Assembly: GCA_013202715.1 (NCBI GenBank)
Contig: JABMRF010000006.1
Coordinates: 1 to 55,183, forward strand
DNA length: 55,183 nt
Source of the DNA: Candidatus Kuenenbacteria bacterium
Lineage (GTDB): Bacteria; Patescibacteriota; Patescibacteriia; UBA11705; JABHMO01
Reading direction: 5' to 3'
The translations under genes were made by a program, and so were the position numbers. Positions 18,121 through 28,170 of the stretch are shown here, piece by piece. The stretch's first letter is position 1. Every line of letters starts with the position of its first letter. The notes below the pieces were generated by a model. It was given only the letters and a program-made list of their open reading frames with translations, was not told where the DNA came from and ran no database searches.

Positions 18121-18507
18121 ATGGTTAAAGAGAACATCCTAGCCAAATCTCTTAAATTTGTTTTAAAAGATAACTTGTTGGACATTTTATACTGGCCGGT
18201 GTGGTGGTACACGACCGGATTGAAAAAAGCGCTCGGCCAGATGAAAACCACGATCCTGCAAGGCAATAATGAATTGGCTTTGACCTTGTGGATAAAAAAT
18301 TTATTTGTGCCAATGTTTGCCCAGTATGACTGGCGCGGACGTATTATTAGTTTTTTCATGCGACTGGTTAATATAATTATCCGGGCGTTAATATTTTTAT
18401 TTTGGATAATCTTTTCATTGATTGTCTTTTTATTTTGGTTGAGTTTACCGATATTTTTAATATTTCAGGTATTATATAATTTAAACTTGTTTGGAAAACT
18501 ATGGTAG
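18121..18507 (+). CDS. Hypothetical membrane protein
   Basis: 128 aa with C-terminal TM segments; overlaps the next start. Confidence 0.7.
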   Translation: MVKENILAKSLKFVLKDNLLDILYWPVWWYTTGLKKALGQMKTTILQGNNELALTLWIKNLFVPMFAQYDWRGRIISFFMRLVNIIIRALIFLFWIIFSLIVFLFWLSLPIFLIFQVLYNLNLFGKLW

Positions 18508-21272
18508 AAGCAAGGAAAAAATATAATTTTCTGGTTTGTTCCAAATGCAAGGGAACAGGCCACTTGGAAATGGTCCCATGCAATGTTTGCAATGGCATGG
18601 GCGTAGTTTTGATTTTTGAAGATAAAGTTTTGTATTGGGGAAAATATTATGACGGAGTAAATATTGCTTATGATAAAATTACCTCAAAGATAAAAATCAT
18701 TGTCAATTCTGCACTGGCCATAATTGGTTTGTCCGGAATTTTGTTAATGGCCTATCTGGGTTACAAGGATAATTTTGCTTCTTTTGGAACATTAGAGTAT
18801 TGGATAACGCCTTCAATTGAAAAATTTTATTTTTGGCTCACATTACTTATAGATCTTTGTCTATATTATCGATTAGATCAGGAAGGTTCACCGAAATACA
18901 AAGTGTTAATGAAAACATTTCAAAAACCGGCTAATATGCCGGAGGGTTCAGCTGACTGGCAAAACATCAAACAGATGAGAAAAGTGGATAAAGTTGACGT
19001 TTCCAGGGCATTTACAGAAGAAGCCAAGCTCGCTATTCAAGCGTCTTGGGAACTGGCAAAACATTTTGATCATCATCAGGTGCACAGGATTCATTTATTC
19101 GGCGTTTTATTTCAGTTTGACAAATCAGCGATAATTATCGGCCGGCTGGGGATAAATTTTGAAGATCTAAAACAAAAAATTAGTCGTTATTTATCAAAGC
19201 ACTTTATTAGTCGACCAGGAAATCCAATATTAACTGAAGAAATGCATAAAGTATTGATCAGCGCTTATATGGAAGCGTATCATAGTAATTATAAAAAAGT
19301 TGATTTGCCTGAAGTAGTTTTGGCCCTGGCAACACCGGAAGATGTGGGTGTAATTAAAAAAGATGAAAAAGATGATGTGGAAGAAATTCTGATTGATTTT
19401 GATTTGAATTATCAAAAAATGAAAAACGTGGTGGCCTGGGTTCGTATTCAGCAGGAATTAAGAGATAATCTACAACGTTTTCAAGGTCGCGCCCGTTATA
19501 AACCAAAATCCGGTATTGATCGAGCGATGACAGCGGTTGCTACACCGATATTGGACCAATTCAGTGAAGATTTAACATTAAAAGCAAAATACGGCCAATT
19601 TTTTCCTTGTATTGGACGAGAAGAAGAGTTTGATAAAATATTCAGAATAATGGAGGGTAGCCGACAGGGAGTTTTGTTAATCGGCAATCAGGGTGTTGGC
19701 CGGACAACGATTTTACAGGGGCTTGCCCAGCGAATGGCTTCTGAAGACGTCCCGGAAATTTTACAGGATAAGAGATTGGTAAGTTTGAACATTGCAACCT
19801 TAATTGCAGGTGTTGATGCTTCAGGGGCGGAAGAAAGATTATTATTAATGGCCAGTGAAGTCGCTCAAGCCGGCAATATTGTTTTGGCTGTTGAAAATTT
19901 GCATAATTTGCACGGCATAACATCTGGATCAGAGAGTAGTTTGGGGTTGGCGGAAGTTTTTGCCCAACTTGCTTCCAGACATTTATTTCATACACTCGCA
20001 ACCACAACTCCTGACGAATATGCAAAAGCAATTGAAAACAGAACTTTGGATGCTGCATTTCAAAGAATCAAAGTCGAAGAATTAGAAATGAATAATGCCA
20101 TTCAGGTTTTGGAAGTAAAAAGCGGACCGATTGAATATCAAAACCAGGTTTATTTTTCTTATGCTGCAATTGAAAAAGCAGCTCTGCTTTCTTCCCGCTA
20201 TATTCAAGATCGATATTTACCGGAAAAAGCAATTGAAATATTAGAACAAGTCGCGATCAAGGTCAGGCAGGAAAAGGGAGAAAACCAGGTTATTCAAGGC
20301 GAAGATGTAGCGGAAATTGTTTCTAAGTTGACCAATATTCCATTAACCCAAGTTACACAAAAAGAAAGTGAAAAACTTCTCAACCTGGAAGATAAAATTC
20401 ACGAGCGCATGGTTGATCAGGAAGAAGCGGTCAGTTTAGTAGCGGCGAGCCTGAGGCGCGCACGCGCAGAGCTTCGAGAGGGAAAGCGCCCAATTGCCAG
20501 TCTTCTTTTCTTGGGCCCGACCGGTGTTGGTAAAACTGAACTTGCGAAAAGTGTGGCTGAGGTTTATTTTGGCAATGAAGAGGCTATGATTCGAACTGAT
20601 ATGTCAGAATATCAGGATCAGGCCAGTATTGTTCGCCTGATTGGTTCAGGTGGAAACGCGGGAATTTTGACCGAAGCCGTACGAAAAAATCCGTTTGCAT
20701 TGTTATTATTTGATGAAATCGAAAAAGCACATGCTGATATTCTTAATTTATTTTTGCAAGTCTTGGACGATGGCCGGCTCACCGATGCCAAGGGGCGTAC
20801 CGTTGATTTTACAAATACAATTATTATCATGACTTCCAATGCCGGAGCTCAATATATTCAGGATGAAATTAAAAAAGGAACAACAGTAGAAGATGTGAAA
20901 AGTCATTTGATAAATGAAGAACTAAAACAACATTTCCGACCTGAATTTCTAAATCGATTTGACGGCGTGGTTGTATTTAAACCATTATCAATGGTGGATG
21001 TGATTAAGATCGCGCACTTGATGATCAAGAAAATTGCTAAGCGGCTGGAAGAAAAAGGAGTAGAATTTAGCGCTACTGACGAAGCCATTGCTGAGCTGGC
21101 AGAAGCTGGATATGATCCAAAATTTGGCGCGAGACCGCTGCGAAGAGCTATTCAGGACCGTGTGGATAACTCTCTGGCCGATCATATTCTAAAGGGCGAA
21201 ATTGGCCGTCGAGACAAGGTTATTCTTGAGGTTGGCGGTGAGATGCGGATTGAGAAAGCCGAAGAAATTTAG
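18501..21272 (+). CDS. ClpC/ClpB-type AAA+ ATPase with N-terminal zinc-finger-like motif and TM segments
   Basis: CSKCKGTGHLEMVPCNVCNGMG; two TM segments; Clp-N-like region; D1 GNQGVGRTT; D2 GPTGVGKTELAKSVAE, LLFDEIEKAH; C-terminal GYDPKFGARPLRRAIQ. Confidence 0.9.
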   Translation: MVEARKKYNFLVCSKCKGTGHLEMVPCNVCNGMGVVLIFEDKVLYWGKYYDGVNIAYDKITSKIKIIVNSALAIIGLSGILLMAYLGYKDNFASFGTLEYWITPSIEKFYFWLTLLIDLCLYYRLDQEGSPKYKVLMKTFQKPANMPEGSADWQNIKQMRKVDKVDVSRAFTEEAKLAIQASWELAKHFDHHQVHRIHLFGVLFQFDKSAIIIGRLGINFEDLKQKISRYLSKHFISRPGNPILTEEMHKVLISAYMEAYHSNYKKVDLPEVVLALATPEDVGVIKKDEKDDVEEILIDFDLNYQKMKNVVAWVRIQQELRDNLQRFQGRARYKPKSGIDRAMTAVATPILDQFSEDLTLKAKYGQFFPCIGREEEFDKIFRIMEGSRQGVLLIGNQGVGRTTILQGLAQRMASEDVPEILQDKRLVSLNIATLIAGVDASGAEERLLLMASEVAQAGNIVLAVENLHNLHGITSGSESSLGLAEVFAQLASRHLFHTLATTTPDEYAKAIENRTLDAAFQRIKVEELEMNNAIQVLEVKSGPIEYQNQVYFSYAAIEKAALLSSRYIQDRYLPEKAIEILEQVAIKVRQEKGENQVIQGEDVAEIVSKLTNIPLTQVTQKESEKLLNLEDKIHERMVDQEEAVSLVAASLRRARAELREGKRPIASLLFLGPTGVGKTELAKSVAEVYFGNEEAMIRTDMSEYQDQASIVRLIGSGGNAGILTEAVRKNPFALLLFDEIEKAHADILNLFLQVLDDGRLTDAKGRTVDFTNTIIIMTSNAGAQYIQDEIKKGTTVEDVKSHLINEELKQHFRPEFLNRFDGVVVFKPLSMVDVIKIAHLMIKKIAKRLEEKGVEFSATDEAIAELAEAGYDPKFGARPLRRAIQDRVDNSLADHILKGEIGRRDKVILEVGGEMRIEKAEEI

Positions 21273-21279
21273 GTAAAAG

Positions 21280-21368
21280 GTAAAATGCTTGCCCTGCACT
21301 TAACGACGTAGGCTTGCCCCGTACCTGACGAAGGAATGGTATGGGGAGTTATAGTGCGGGGTAAAAGT
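21280..21368. repeat. 89-nt repeat, long form, copy 1
   Basis: Identical to 39622-39710 by eye. Confidence 0.9.
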
Positions 21369-21426
21369 TGATAGTATATAAAAAAACAGGCCCGTGTGTT
21401 AGGCTCTGTTTTTGGTTGGGTTTGCC

Positions 21427-21476
21427 GTGAAGTCATGCGAGCGACGTTAGGAGCGATGATGTACTTTACGGTTGAA
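21427..21476. repeat. Hairpin repeat ccgtgaagtcatgcgag...gtactttacgg
   Basis: Related to 39533-39575; arms gccgtgaagtcat / atgtactttacggt. Confidence 0.6.
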
Positions 21477-21620
21477 AAAATGATAAAAATGCGGTAGAAT
21501 GAGAGAGAAAGTAAGAAAAGAGATTTAGCGAATTAAGCGAATTGAATGACTGGTATAAATTTTGCTGTCTTGAAATTAACTTAATCTCTTAGTCTCTTAA
21601 TTCACTTGAAGCCCTGATTT

Positions 21621-22739
21621 ATGAACAGTTATGACTACATCTTCGCTCTGATCATTTCCTTTACAGTTTGTCTGATTATAACGCCAATCATAAGCTTATT
21701 GGCCAAAAAGTTAAGAATAATCGATAAACCTGATTCAGAGCGTAAAATCCACAAAAAGCCAACACCATAACTGGGCGGACTGGCTATCTTTTTGAGTTTT
21801 AATTTGGTTGTTTTTCTTTATTCATTTTTTACAAATGATTTAGTTGGCGATACGATTTTATTCAAAAACTTATTGGGAATTTTGATCGGTAGTTTATTTT
21901 TGGCAATCGGTGGATTCCTGGACGACAAATACAATTTGAAACCACGTTGGCAAATTATCTGGCCGATTTTGGCAATTCTCAGTGTGATTGTTCTCGGCGT
22001 TGGCATTGATGTGATTACAAATCCGGTTAGTGATGGCGTATTTCATTTAGATAAATATACTATTAAACTGTTTTGGCACGATGGAATTCTCTACAAAATA
22101 ACACTATTGGCTGACATCTTTACTATGGTCTGGCTGATCGCCATGATGTACACCACAAAGCTTTTGGACGGCCTGGACGGCTTGGTTTCTGGGGTGACGA
22201 TCATTGGTTCGATTTTTATTTTTCTGACGGCATTAAACAAAGGCGATTTGATCCAGTATGACGTTGCGCTCCTGGCGATGATGTTGCTGGGCGTGTTTGC
22301 TGGGTTTTTGGTTTTTAATTTCAATCCGGCCACAATTTTTCTTGGCGAAGGCGGGAGTACGATGGCTGGGTTTTTACTCGGATCATTGTCAATAATTAGT
22401 GGCAGTAAAGTTGGAATCACTTTGATGTTGCTCTCTATCCCGCTTCTGGATTTTATCTGGACCATAATTAGGAGAGCGATGGAAAAAAGGAAGATCTTTT
22501 CAGCGGACAAAAAGCATTTGCATCATCGTTTGCTCGCAGCTGGATTTACAGTAAAGAAAGCGGTTTTCTTTTTGTATTTTATAGCTATTGTATTTGGTAT
22601 AATTGCTTATTATTTGCAAGACATTGGATTGAATTTCTTAACTATTGCCAGTGTAGTTGTGGTCGCTTTTATGTTGATTTTGGCGTATATTTACACAAAA
22701 AAAAGAAGAAGGGATCGCCTGTTGACACAAAGTAATTAA
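21621..22739 (+). pseudogene. WecA/MraY-like polyprenyl-phosphate sugar-1-phosphate transferase interrupted by in-frame TAA
   Basis: MNSYDYIFALIISFTVCLIITPIISLLAKKLRIIDKPDSERKIHKKPTP*LGGLAIFLSFNLVV...; TAA at 21768-21770; downstream DGLDGLVSG, HLHHRLL motifs. Confidence 0.8.
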
Positions 22740-22743
22740 TGAT

Positions 22744-22828
22744 GTATTATATTGTCATATTGCTGTATTGTTACATTGTTTACACAGTGTAGCAATCTAA
22801 CAATCTAACAGTATAACAGTATAACAAT
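22744..22828. repeat. AT-rich inverted/iterated repeat upstream of rplU
   Basis: atattgtcatattgctgtattgttacattg ... caatctaacaatctaacagtataacagtataacaatat. Confidence 0.65.
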
Positions 22829-23143
22829 ATGAGTTTAGCAGTTATAAAAACCGGAGGAAAACAATACAAGGTCAGCAAAGACTTACTTCTAAAAGTTGAA
22901 AAATTACCAGGTAATGTTGGTGATAAAATTGAATTTGATCAAGTTTTATTGGTTTCAGATGACAAGGGCGCCAAGCTTGAATTGGGTCAGCCATTTCTAA
23001 AGGACAAAAAGATCGAAGCCGAGATCATAGAGCAGGGTCGAGCCAAGAAAATTAACGTGGTAAAATACAAGAGAAAAACTCGATATAGACGGAAATTTGG
23101 TCACCGACAGGCGTTTACACAGGTAAAGTTTGCAAAAGTTTAA
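22829..23143 (+). CDS. rplU: 50S ribosomal protein L21
   Basis: LAVIKTGGKQYKVSKD...YKRKTRYRRKFGHRQAFTQVKF. Confidence 0.95.
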   Translation: MSLAVIKTGGKQYKVSKDLLLKVEKLPGNVGDKIEFDQVLLVSDDKGAKLELGQPFLKDKKIEAEIIEQGRAKKINVVKYKRKTRYRRKFGHRQAFTQVKFAKV

Positions 23144-23206
23144 TTTTCAAATCAAGAATATAAAAAAACGGCCGTGAGGCTGTTTTTTGATTGTGAAGGT
23201 GTGCGT

Positions 23207-23298
23207 CACCTCCCCCAACCCCCTCCTTGGCAAGGAGGGGGCTATGATTGAAAGCTTTGGGTCCTCCCCTTGCCAAGGGGAGGATTTAGGTGGGGTGA
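23207..23298. repeat. Paired hairpin repeats of the cctcccc/ggggagg family
   Basis: cacctcccccaaccccctccttggcaaggaggggg ... cctccccttgccaaggggaggatttaggtggggtg. Confidence 0.75.
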
Positions 23299-23347
23299 TG
23301 TACCGCTTGACGAAGTGATATTCAAATGTTAACATAAAGTGTCTTCA

Positions 23348-23400
23348 CTCTGCTGTGCAGAGGAGGGCGTTTTCTTACTTTATGCAGCTGTGCTGCAAAA
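23348..23400 (+). promoter_or_regulatory. 5' leader with two TGT-loop hairpins
   Basis: CTCTGC-TGT-GCAGAG and GCAGC-TGT-GCTGC just before the RBS; the second is shared with 25191-25206. Confidence 0.5.
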
Positions 23401-23410
23401 GGAGGCTCAA

Positions 23411-25045
23411 ATGATTGTAGGTCATTCAATTTGGAAATTTAACAGGGTTACCCCAGAGAGATGGGGAATGCTCACCAGATTCATGAGGAGTTGGGCAAAT
23501 TTCATTGCTTTAACTGAGGATGATGTTGGCTGGATATCAAGCTCTGCAGTGAATCGTCCGAAGGGCATGGAAAAACATGGAGCCTTGAAAATCGTTCAAG
23601 CGCTCAAGGCACCAATCGATGAAGATTCTCAAGATTGCGAGCAGGTTTATCACAAAATCGAATTGAAAGTTATGCGTTTTTATGAGCGCTGGGATGGAAG
23701 ATCGGGCGTGCGAAAGTACGTGCCGGCTGATATCCTGCGGACTATTACCCGCTGCCTCGGCGAGTTTCCTGGTGAAGTGGATGACAGTCGCTTGTTTGAG
23801 GACAAGGTTTGTCTTGAACTTGCCAAGTGGGAGTCCAGTAATCTGCCGGTAATCATTGATGACGTAGCAGCTCTCGCTAAGCCCGCCAATACCAGACTAT
23901 GCCGGAAAGACTGGCTCAGTGCGTTGAAGGGTAGTACGGTTCGCGCAGTGAGAGGTTCAATTGACGGAACATTGGTGTTGATAATTGGCAACTGTCAATT
24001 GTTTGCGTATGATGATTCCTGGACTTTGGGTATCAAACCACTTGCAGGTGGTTTTAGTGGTGCTTTTAGTAGTCTACTTTCGATCCAGGATCGACTTGTC
24101 GATTCTGTGGTAGAAGACGTCAGCCAATCAAGTGTAATAGACTCTCCCAAGCTCAAGATTTCTTTTCGAAAACGAGGCGGCACTGAGACCTATGAGCTGG
24201 TTGTTATTGGCGGAATATTGGCCAATTCTACTTTAGGGGTTTGTACAAAAATTCCGATTTTTGCAGACGATAGAGATGAAGCTCTAGCATCAAAATATGT
24301 CACCGTAACTTCTGATTTAAGAGGACTGAGTATCTCTGATTGTGTTGTGACTGATTGTCTGGTGGAAGAAGACTCTGTCGACATTGTAAATTTTGATCAG
24401 GACAATGCAAAGCTTCTCCTCAAAAACTGGTCAATCCGGGAAGGGGATGGCACTCCTGTTTCTCAAGCAATGGAGGGGGAGAGGGCGCTGCTAGCCTTGG
24501 TTCATGGATTAGTTGTATCGTCTGTAGTTACATTCAATTCTGATATTTCAGATGAACTGGCTATCATTTTTGAAAAGAGTGATTACACTCTGATTGTTCA
24601 CGAGGGATCACTGATCTCAGATACATTGACCGAGCCGATTTTGATAAAAAACCAGAATCCAGTGCCTGAAGCTCATACGTCGGAATCAAGCGGTGTAATT
24701 CCTAACTTGAAAGGAACGAAAGTTGGTAATTGCAAATATAATTGCGTTTCTTTCATAGGTCAAAAAACTTTAGAATTGAGAATGGACAATTGGCAACTGA
24801 TTGATGAAGAAAGTCATCATGTCAATTTTAATCGACTCTTGACTGGCCATGAAAGGATTGAAGCTGCTTTGGAAAAACTGCAAGACAAGGTTGTATCGTC
24901 AACTCATATGCACTTGAATGAAGAGACTGGTTATTTCGAAGTTCATTTTGAAGGTGCTGATTTTTACTTGCTTGTCCTCAAAGGTGGATTTGTCGATGAG
25001 GACGGCGCGGTGATCATTCCGGTAGGAGTAGATCAAGAAGAATAA
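23411..25045 (+). CDS. Hypothetical protein
   Basis: aaaaggaggctcaa-ATG; 544 aa; terminator follows (ctgccttcccgcgtgggggcag plus T-tract). Confidence 0.75.
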   Translation: MIVGHSIWKFNRVTPERWGMLTRFMRSWANFIALTEDDVGWISSSAVNRPKGMEKHGALKIVQALKAPIDEDSQDCEQVYHKIELKVMRFYERWDGRSGVRKYVPADILRTITRCLGEFPGEVDDSRLFEDKVCLELAKWESSNLPVIIDDVAALAKPANTRLCRKDWLSALKGSTVRAVRGSIDGTLVLIIGNCQLFAYDDSWTLGIKPLAGGFSGAFSSLLSIQDRLVDSVVEDVSQSSVIDSPKLKISFRKRGGTETYELVVIGGILANSTLGVCTKIPIFADDRDEALASKYVTVTSDLRGLSISDCVVTDCLVEEDSVDIVNFDQDNAKLLLKNWSIREGDGTPVSQAMEGERALLALVHGLVVSSVVTFNSDISDELAIIFEKSDYTLIVHEGSLISDTLTEPILIKNQNPVPEAHTSESSGVIPNLKGTKVGNCKYNCVSFIGQKTLELRMDNWQLIDEESHHVNFNRLLTGHERIEAALEKLQDKVVSSTHMHLNEETGYFEVHFEGADFYLLVLKGGFVDEDGAVIIPVGVDQEE

Positions 25046-25217
25046 TCTCTATAAGTAAAAAAAACAATCTGCCTTCCCGCGTGGGGGCAGTTTTTTTTTA
25101 GGGTTGACAAACTTTTAGTTGTATGCTAAATTGTATTGTTGGCGTGAGGATGTTCTTCGGCCAATATGGGGAAGTTTCCCCAAACTCTAGGCAGCTGTGC
25201 TGCAAAGGGCGTGTGAG

Positions 25218-25664
25218 ATGATTCACAAGTATGAGAAGGTTCCGAAGGCAAAGTTCGATGCTCTGACAGCTTTCTGTGCGAGCGAAGAAAACAAGGTTCG
25301 TGTTTTGCAAAGTACATATCATAGTGACAACGATGGTATGAGTGCCAGGTACGAAAGTCAACGGAAGTGTATCCTGGTAGTCAAACTGCTGGACTGGAAG
25401 AAGGACAATTCCGAAGGTTTGCCGGCCGGTGAGTTCGTTTGCGGTGTGGTGGAAATTCCGGACGAAATTCTGCACGAGCAGCCTTCCTTTATAGGATTTC
25501 AGGGCCAGCCTGCGAAGCACATGGTGCCGGTTCCGGGCTGCTTTGCGGCCAAGGTGTGGGACTGCCTGTACGGCCATGAGGTGGGAAAGAATGTTTTCAC
25601 CCTTCACGGCGAAGAGATCACTGACCAGCGTGTGACCGAAGTGCACGAGAACATGAAGTTCTAA
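25218..25664 (+). CDS. Hypothetical protein
   Basis: MIHKYEKVPKAKFDALTAFCASEENKVRV...; leader hairpins TGGGGAAgtTTCCCCA and GCAGCtgtGCTGC; terminator agagcgctgaaccaggtttcagcgctctt. Confidence 0.7.
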   Translation: MIHKYEKVPKAKFDALTAFCASEENKVRVLQSTYHSDNDGMSARYESQRKCILVVKLLDWKKDNSEGLPAGEFVCGVVEIPDEILHEQPSFIGFQGQPAKHMVPVPGCFAAKVWDCLYGHEVGKNVFTLHGEEITDQRVTEVHENMKF

Positions 25665-25717
25665 CAATAACAAGAGCGCTGAACCAGGTTTCAGCGCTCT
25701 TTTCTTTTTTTAAAAAA

Positions 25718-26323
25718 TTATTTTAATTCCTGCCTTCCCTTCAGCGCATTCGTCAGCGTCACTTCATCCGCATATTCAATGTCAGAGCCCATCGGCAATC
25801 CACGGGCCAGTAAAGTTATTTTGATGTTCAGTGGTTGCAATACATTTTTCAAATGAATGATTGTCCCTTCGCCCTGAATATCAGGATTAAGGGCAAGAAT
25901 TATTTCTTGGACATTATTTTTTTGAATTCGCTCGGTGAGTTGGTGAATTGTCAGTTTGTCAGGTGTAATGCCCTCTGGTGGGTCAATATTTCCACCCAGA
26001 ACGTGATATAGGCCGTTAAACTCGCCAGTGGATTCAATTACATTCAAATCATGAGACTCTTCAACTACGCAAATTATGGCTTGATTCCGGTTCGTATTAG
26101 AACAAATTGTGCAAAGCCCTTCTGCCTCTGAAAAATTGAAACATACAGGGCAAATGTAGTTGGATTCATGCAATTGAGCTAAATCCTGGGAAAACTTATA
26201 CAGTTCTTCTTTTGGTCTTTTTAGTAAATAAAAAACAAACCGCTCAGCAGTTTTTCTACCGATTCCGGGTAGTTTTGTAAATGATTCGATTAGATTGTTG
26301 ATTGTAGGAGGATATGAAAGCAT
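25718..26323 (-). CDS. recR: Recombination mediator RecR
   Basis: LIESFTKLPGIGRKTAERFVFYLL; zinc finger CPVCFNFSEAEGLCTIC; Toprim-like CVVEESHDLNVIESTGEFNGLYHVLGG. Confidence 0.96.
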   Translation of the reverse strand: MLSYPPTINNLIESFTKLPGIGRKTAERFVFYLLKRPKEELYKFSQDLAQLHESNYICPVCFNFSEAEGLCTICSNTNRNQAIICVVEESHDLNVIESTGEFNGLYHVLGGNIDPPEGITPDKLTIHQLTERIQKNNVQEIILALNPDIQGEGTIIHLKNVLQPLNIKITLLARGLPMGSDIEYADEVTLTNALKGRQELK

Positions 26324-26331
26324 GTTAATTT

Positions 26332-26430
26332 AATACTTGATCTACGTGATTTACTACTGATCTACTGATTTTGCTAAATATTTATAAGTTATATCATGTA
26401 GATCACGTAGAAGATCAGTAGATCATGTAT
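26332..26430. repeat. Empty inverted-repeat element (MITE-like) of the TGATCTAC family
   Basis: Left arm atacttgatctacgtgatttactactgatctactgat, 23-nt loop, right arm atcatgtagatcacgtagaagatcagtagatcatgtat; same arm consensus as 3964-4460. Confidence 0.8.
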
Positions 26431-26445
26431 TGTTATATATATTTT

Positions 26446-26712
26446 TTAAAACAACCCTCCAATTTGATTTTGCATTTGTATGGCCGCTTCTCGCTGTGCT
26501 TTTTGAATAGCTGAGTTCACAGCTTGCCTGCACATGGATTCAAGTTTTTCCTTGTCAGAGAGAAGTTCATCGTTTACTATTTCAAAAGATAAAATATCAA
26601 GCTTTCCGTTGATTTTTATTTTGATGCCGTTTTCTTCCAGGTCAAAGACCATGCTTTCCATTTGTTTTTGCATTTGTTTGGCCTGTTGAATCATTTTTAA
26701 TTTGTCGAACAT
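26446..26712 (-). CDS. ybaB: YbaB/EbfC family nucleoid-associated protein
   Basis: MFDKLKMIQQAKQMQKQMESM...AINSAIQKAQ-like C-terminus; adjacent to recR. Confidence 0.9.
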   Translation of the reverse strand: MFDKLKMIQQAKQMQKQMESMVFDLEENGIKIKINGKLDILSFEIVNDELLSDKEKLESMCRQAVNSAIQKAQREAAIQMQNQIGGLF

Positions 26713-26802
26713 ATAAACGCGGATTTTCGCGGATCATACGCGGATTAACGCGGAAATAAGCTGGAGTTAAGCGTTAAGCAAAGTACGTCTCGTAATCCAT
26801 TA

Positions 26803-28170
26803 TTAGCTAAATTTTTTATCAATGCTTTTGAAGCTAGCTCTTTGTTGATCGAAAAATAGTTTAACTACTCCGGTCGGACCATTTCTGTGCTTGGCAATAT
26901 GAACTTCAGCCAGATGTTTTTCCTGAGCAGTTAATTCTTCCTCTCGATAATTTCTGTCAGCTGATTTTCGGTAAATAAATAGTACCACGTCAGCGTCCTG
27001 CTCGATTGAGCCGGACTCTCGAAGATTGGCCAGCTTTGGAATGGCCGGCTTGGTCATTTCTACTGCGCGGGACAACTGTGACAAAGCAAGTACTGGGAGG
27101 TCAAGCTCTCTGGCGATTCCTTTTAGAGCTCTCGTTATTTCAGCTACCGCCTGAACTCGACTCTCAGCTCCGAAGCGAGCTTCCATTAATTGCAAATAAT
27201 CAATGACAATTAAACCCAAGTTATGCTCAGATTTCAATCGCCGAGCCTTGGTTCGAATTTCCATTACATTGAGAGAAGAAGAATCATCAATAAAAATAGG
27301 GGACTCGGACAAAACTCCCATAGCATGACCAATGCGAGTAAAGTCATCATCGCCCTCGCGGTCAGAAAGTTTTCCGGTTCTCATTTTCCACAAATCAACA
27401 TTTGCTTCAGCGCAGAGTAGGCGGTCAACCAGTTGTTCTTTTGACATTTCAAGACTAAATAGACCAACTGGGACTTTGGCTTTTACTGCGGTTTGGCGCA
27501 CGATGTCCAGCGCTAGCGATGTTTTACCAACGGAAGGGCGAGCAGCCAAGATGACCAAGTCAGATCTTTGCAAACCGGCCAAAAGATTATCAAGATCTGC
27601 AAATCCGGTTGGTATGCCTCTCATTTTTCCGCTATTTTTGTGAAGTTCATCAATACGGTCAAAAGTTTCGCCCAAAATACTGTTAATCGGAGTAAAAGAT
27701 TGTTTTAAATATTTTTGAGAAATGGAAAACAGTTTTTGTTCTGCTGAATCGAGCATTGTGTCAACGTCTTGTTCTTCGTCTACAGTTAGCTGAGCAATTT
27801 CAATTGAAACTCGTTGCAGTCGGCGCAGGGTAGATTTCTTTTTTATAATGTGAGCATACTTCACAATGTGACTTGCGGTCGGAACTGCATTTGATAAATC
27901 TACCAGATAGCTTCGCCCACCAATTTTTTCGATCTGATTTCTTTCCTCCAGAATATTTGTTGCCGTCAAGAGATCGATTGGCTCTTGCTTTGAATATAAA
28001 GTTTGAACTGCTTCGTAAATCAATTTATGACTGGTTTTGTAAAAGTCATCACCCTGAATAATATCAGCTACCCGATCAAAGGCATTTTTGTCAATCAAAA
28101 GAGAACCAAGCAAAGATTGCTCAGCTTCAAGGTTTTGTGGCGGTAATTTAGTTTTATCGAGTTCGGACAT
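26803..28170 (-). CDS. dnaB: Replicative DNA helicase DnaB
   Basis: LPPQNLEAEQSLLGSLLIDKNAF; ILAARPSVGKTSLALDI; VIDYLQLM; ALSQLSRAVE. Confidence 0.97.
   Translation of the reverse strand: MSELDKTKLPPQNLEAEQSLLGSLLIDKNAFDRVADIIQGDDFYKTSHKLIYEAVQTLYSKQEPIDLLTATNILEERNQIEKIGGRSYLVDLSNAVPTASHIVKYAHIIKKKSTLRRLQRVSIEIAQLTVDEEQDVDTMLDSAEQKLFSISQKYLKQSFTPINSILGETFDRIDELHKNSGKMRGIPTGFADLDNLLAGLQRSDLVILAARPSVGKTSLALDIVRQTAVKAKVPVGLFSLEMSKEQLVDRLLCAEANVDLWKMRTGKLSDREGDDDFTRIGHAMGVLSESPIFIDDSSSLNVMEIRTKARRLKSEHNLGLIVIDYLQLMEARFGAESRVQAVAEITRALKGIARELDLPVLALSQLSRAVEMTKPAIPKLANLRESGSIEQDADVVLFIYRKSADRNYREEELTAQEKHLAEVHIAKHRNGPTGVVKLFFDQQRASFKSIDKKFS

Noticed and set aside
21768-21770. Alternative genetic code explanation for the in-frame stop
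   Set aside because: It is TAA, not the UGA recoded in some CPR lineages, and other genes here use TAA/TGA/TAG as normal ends
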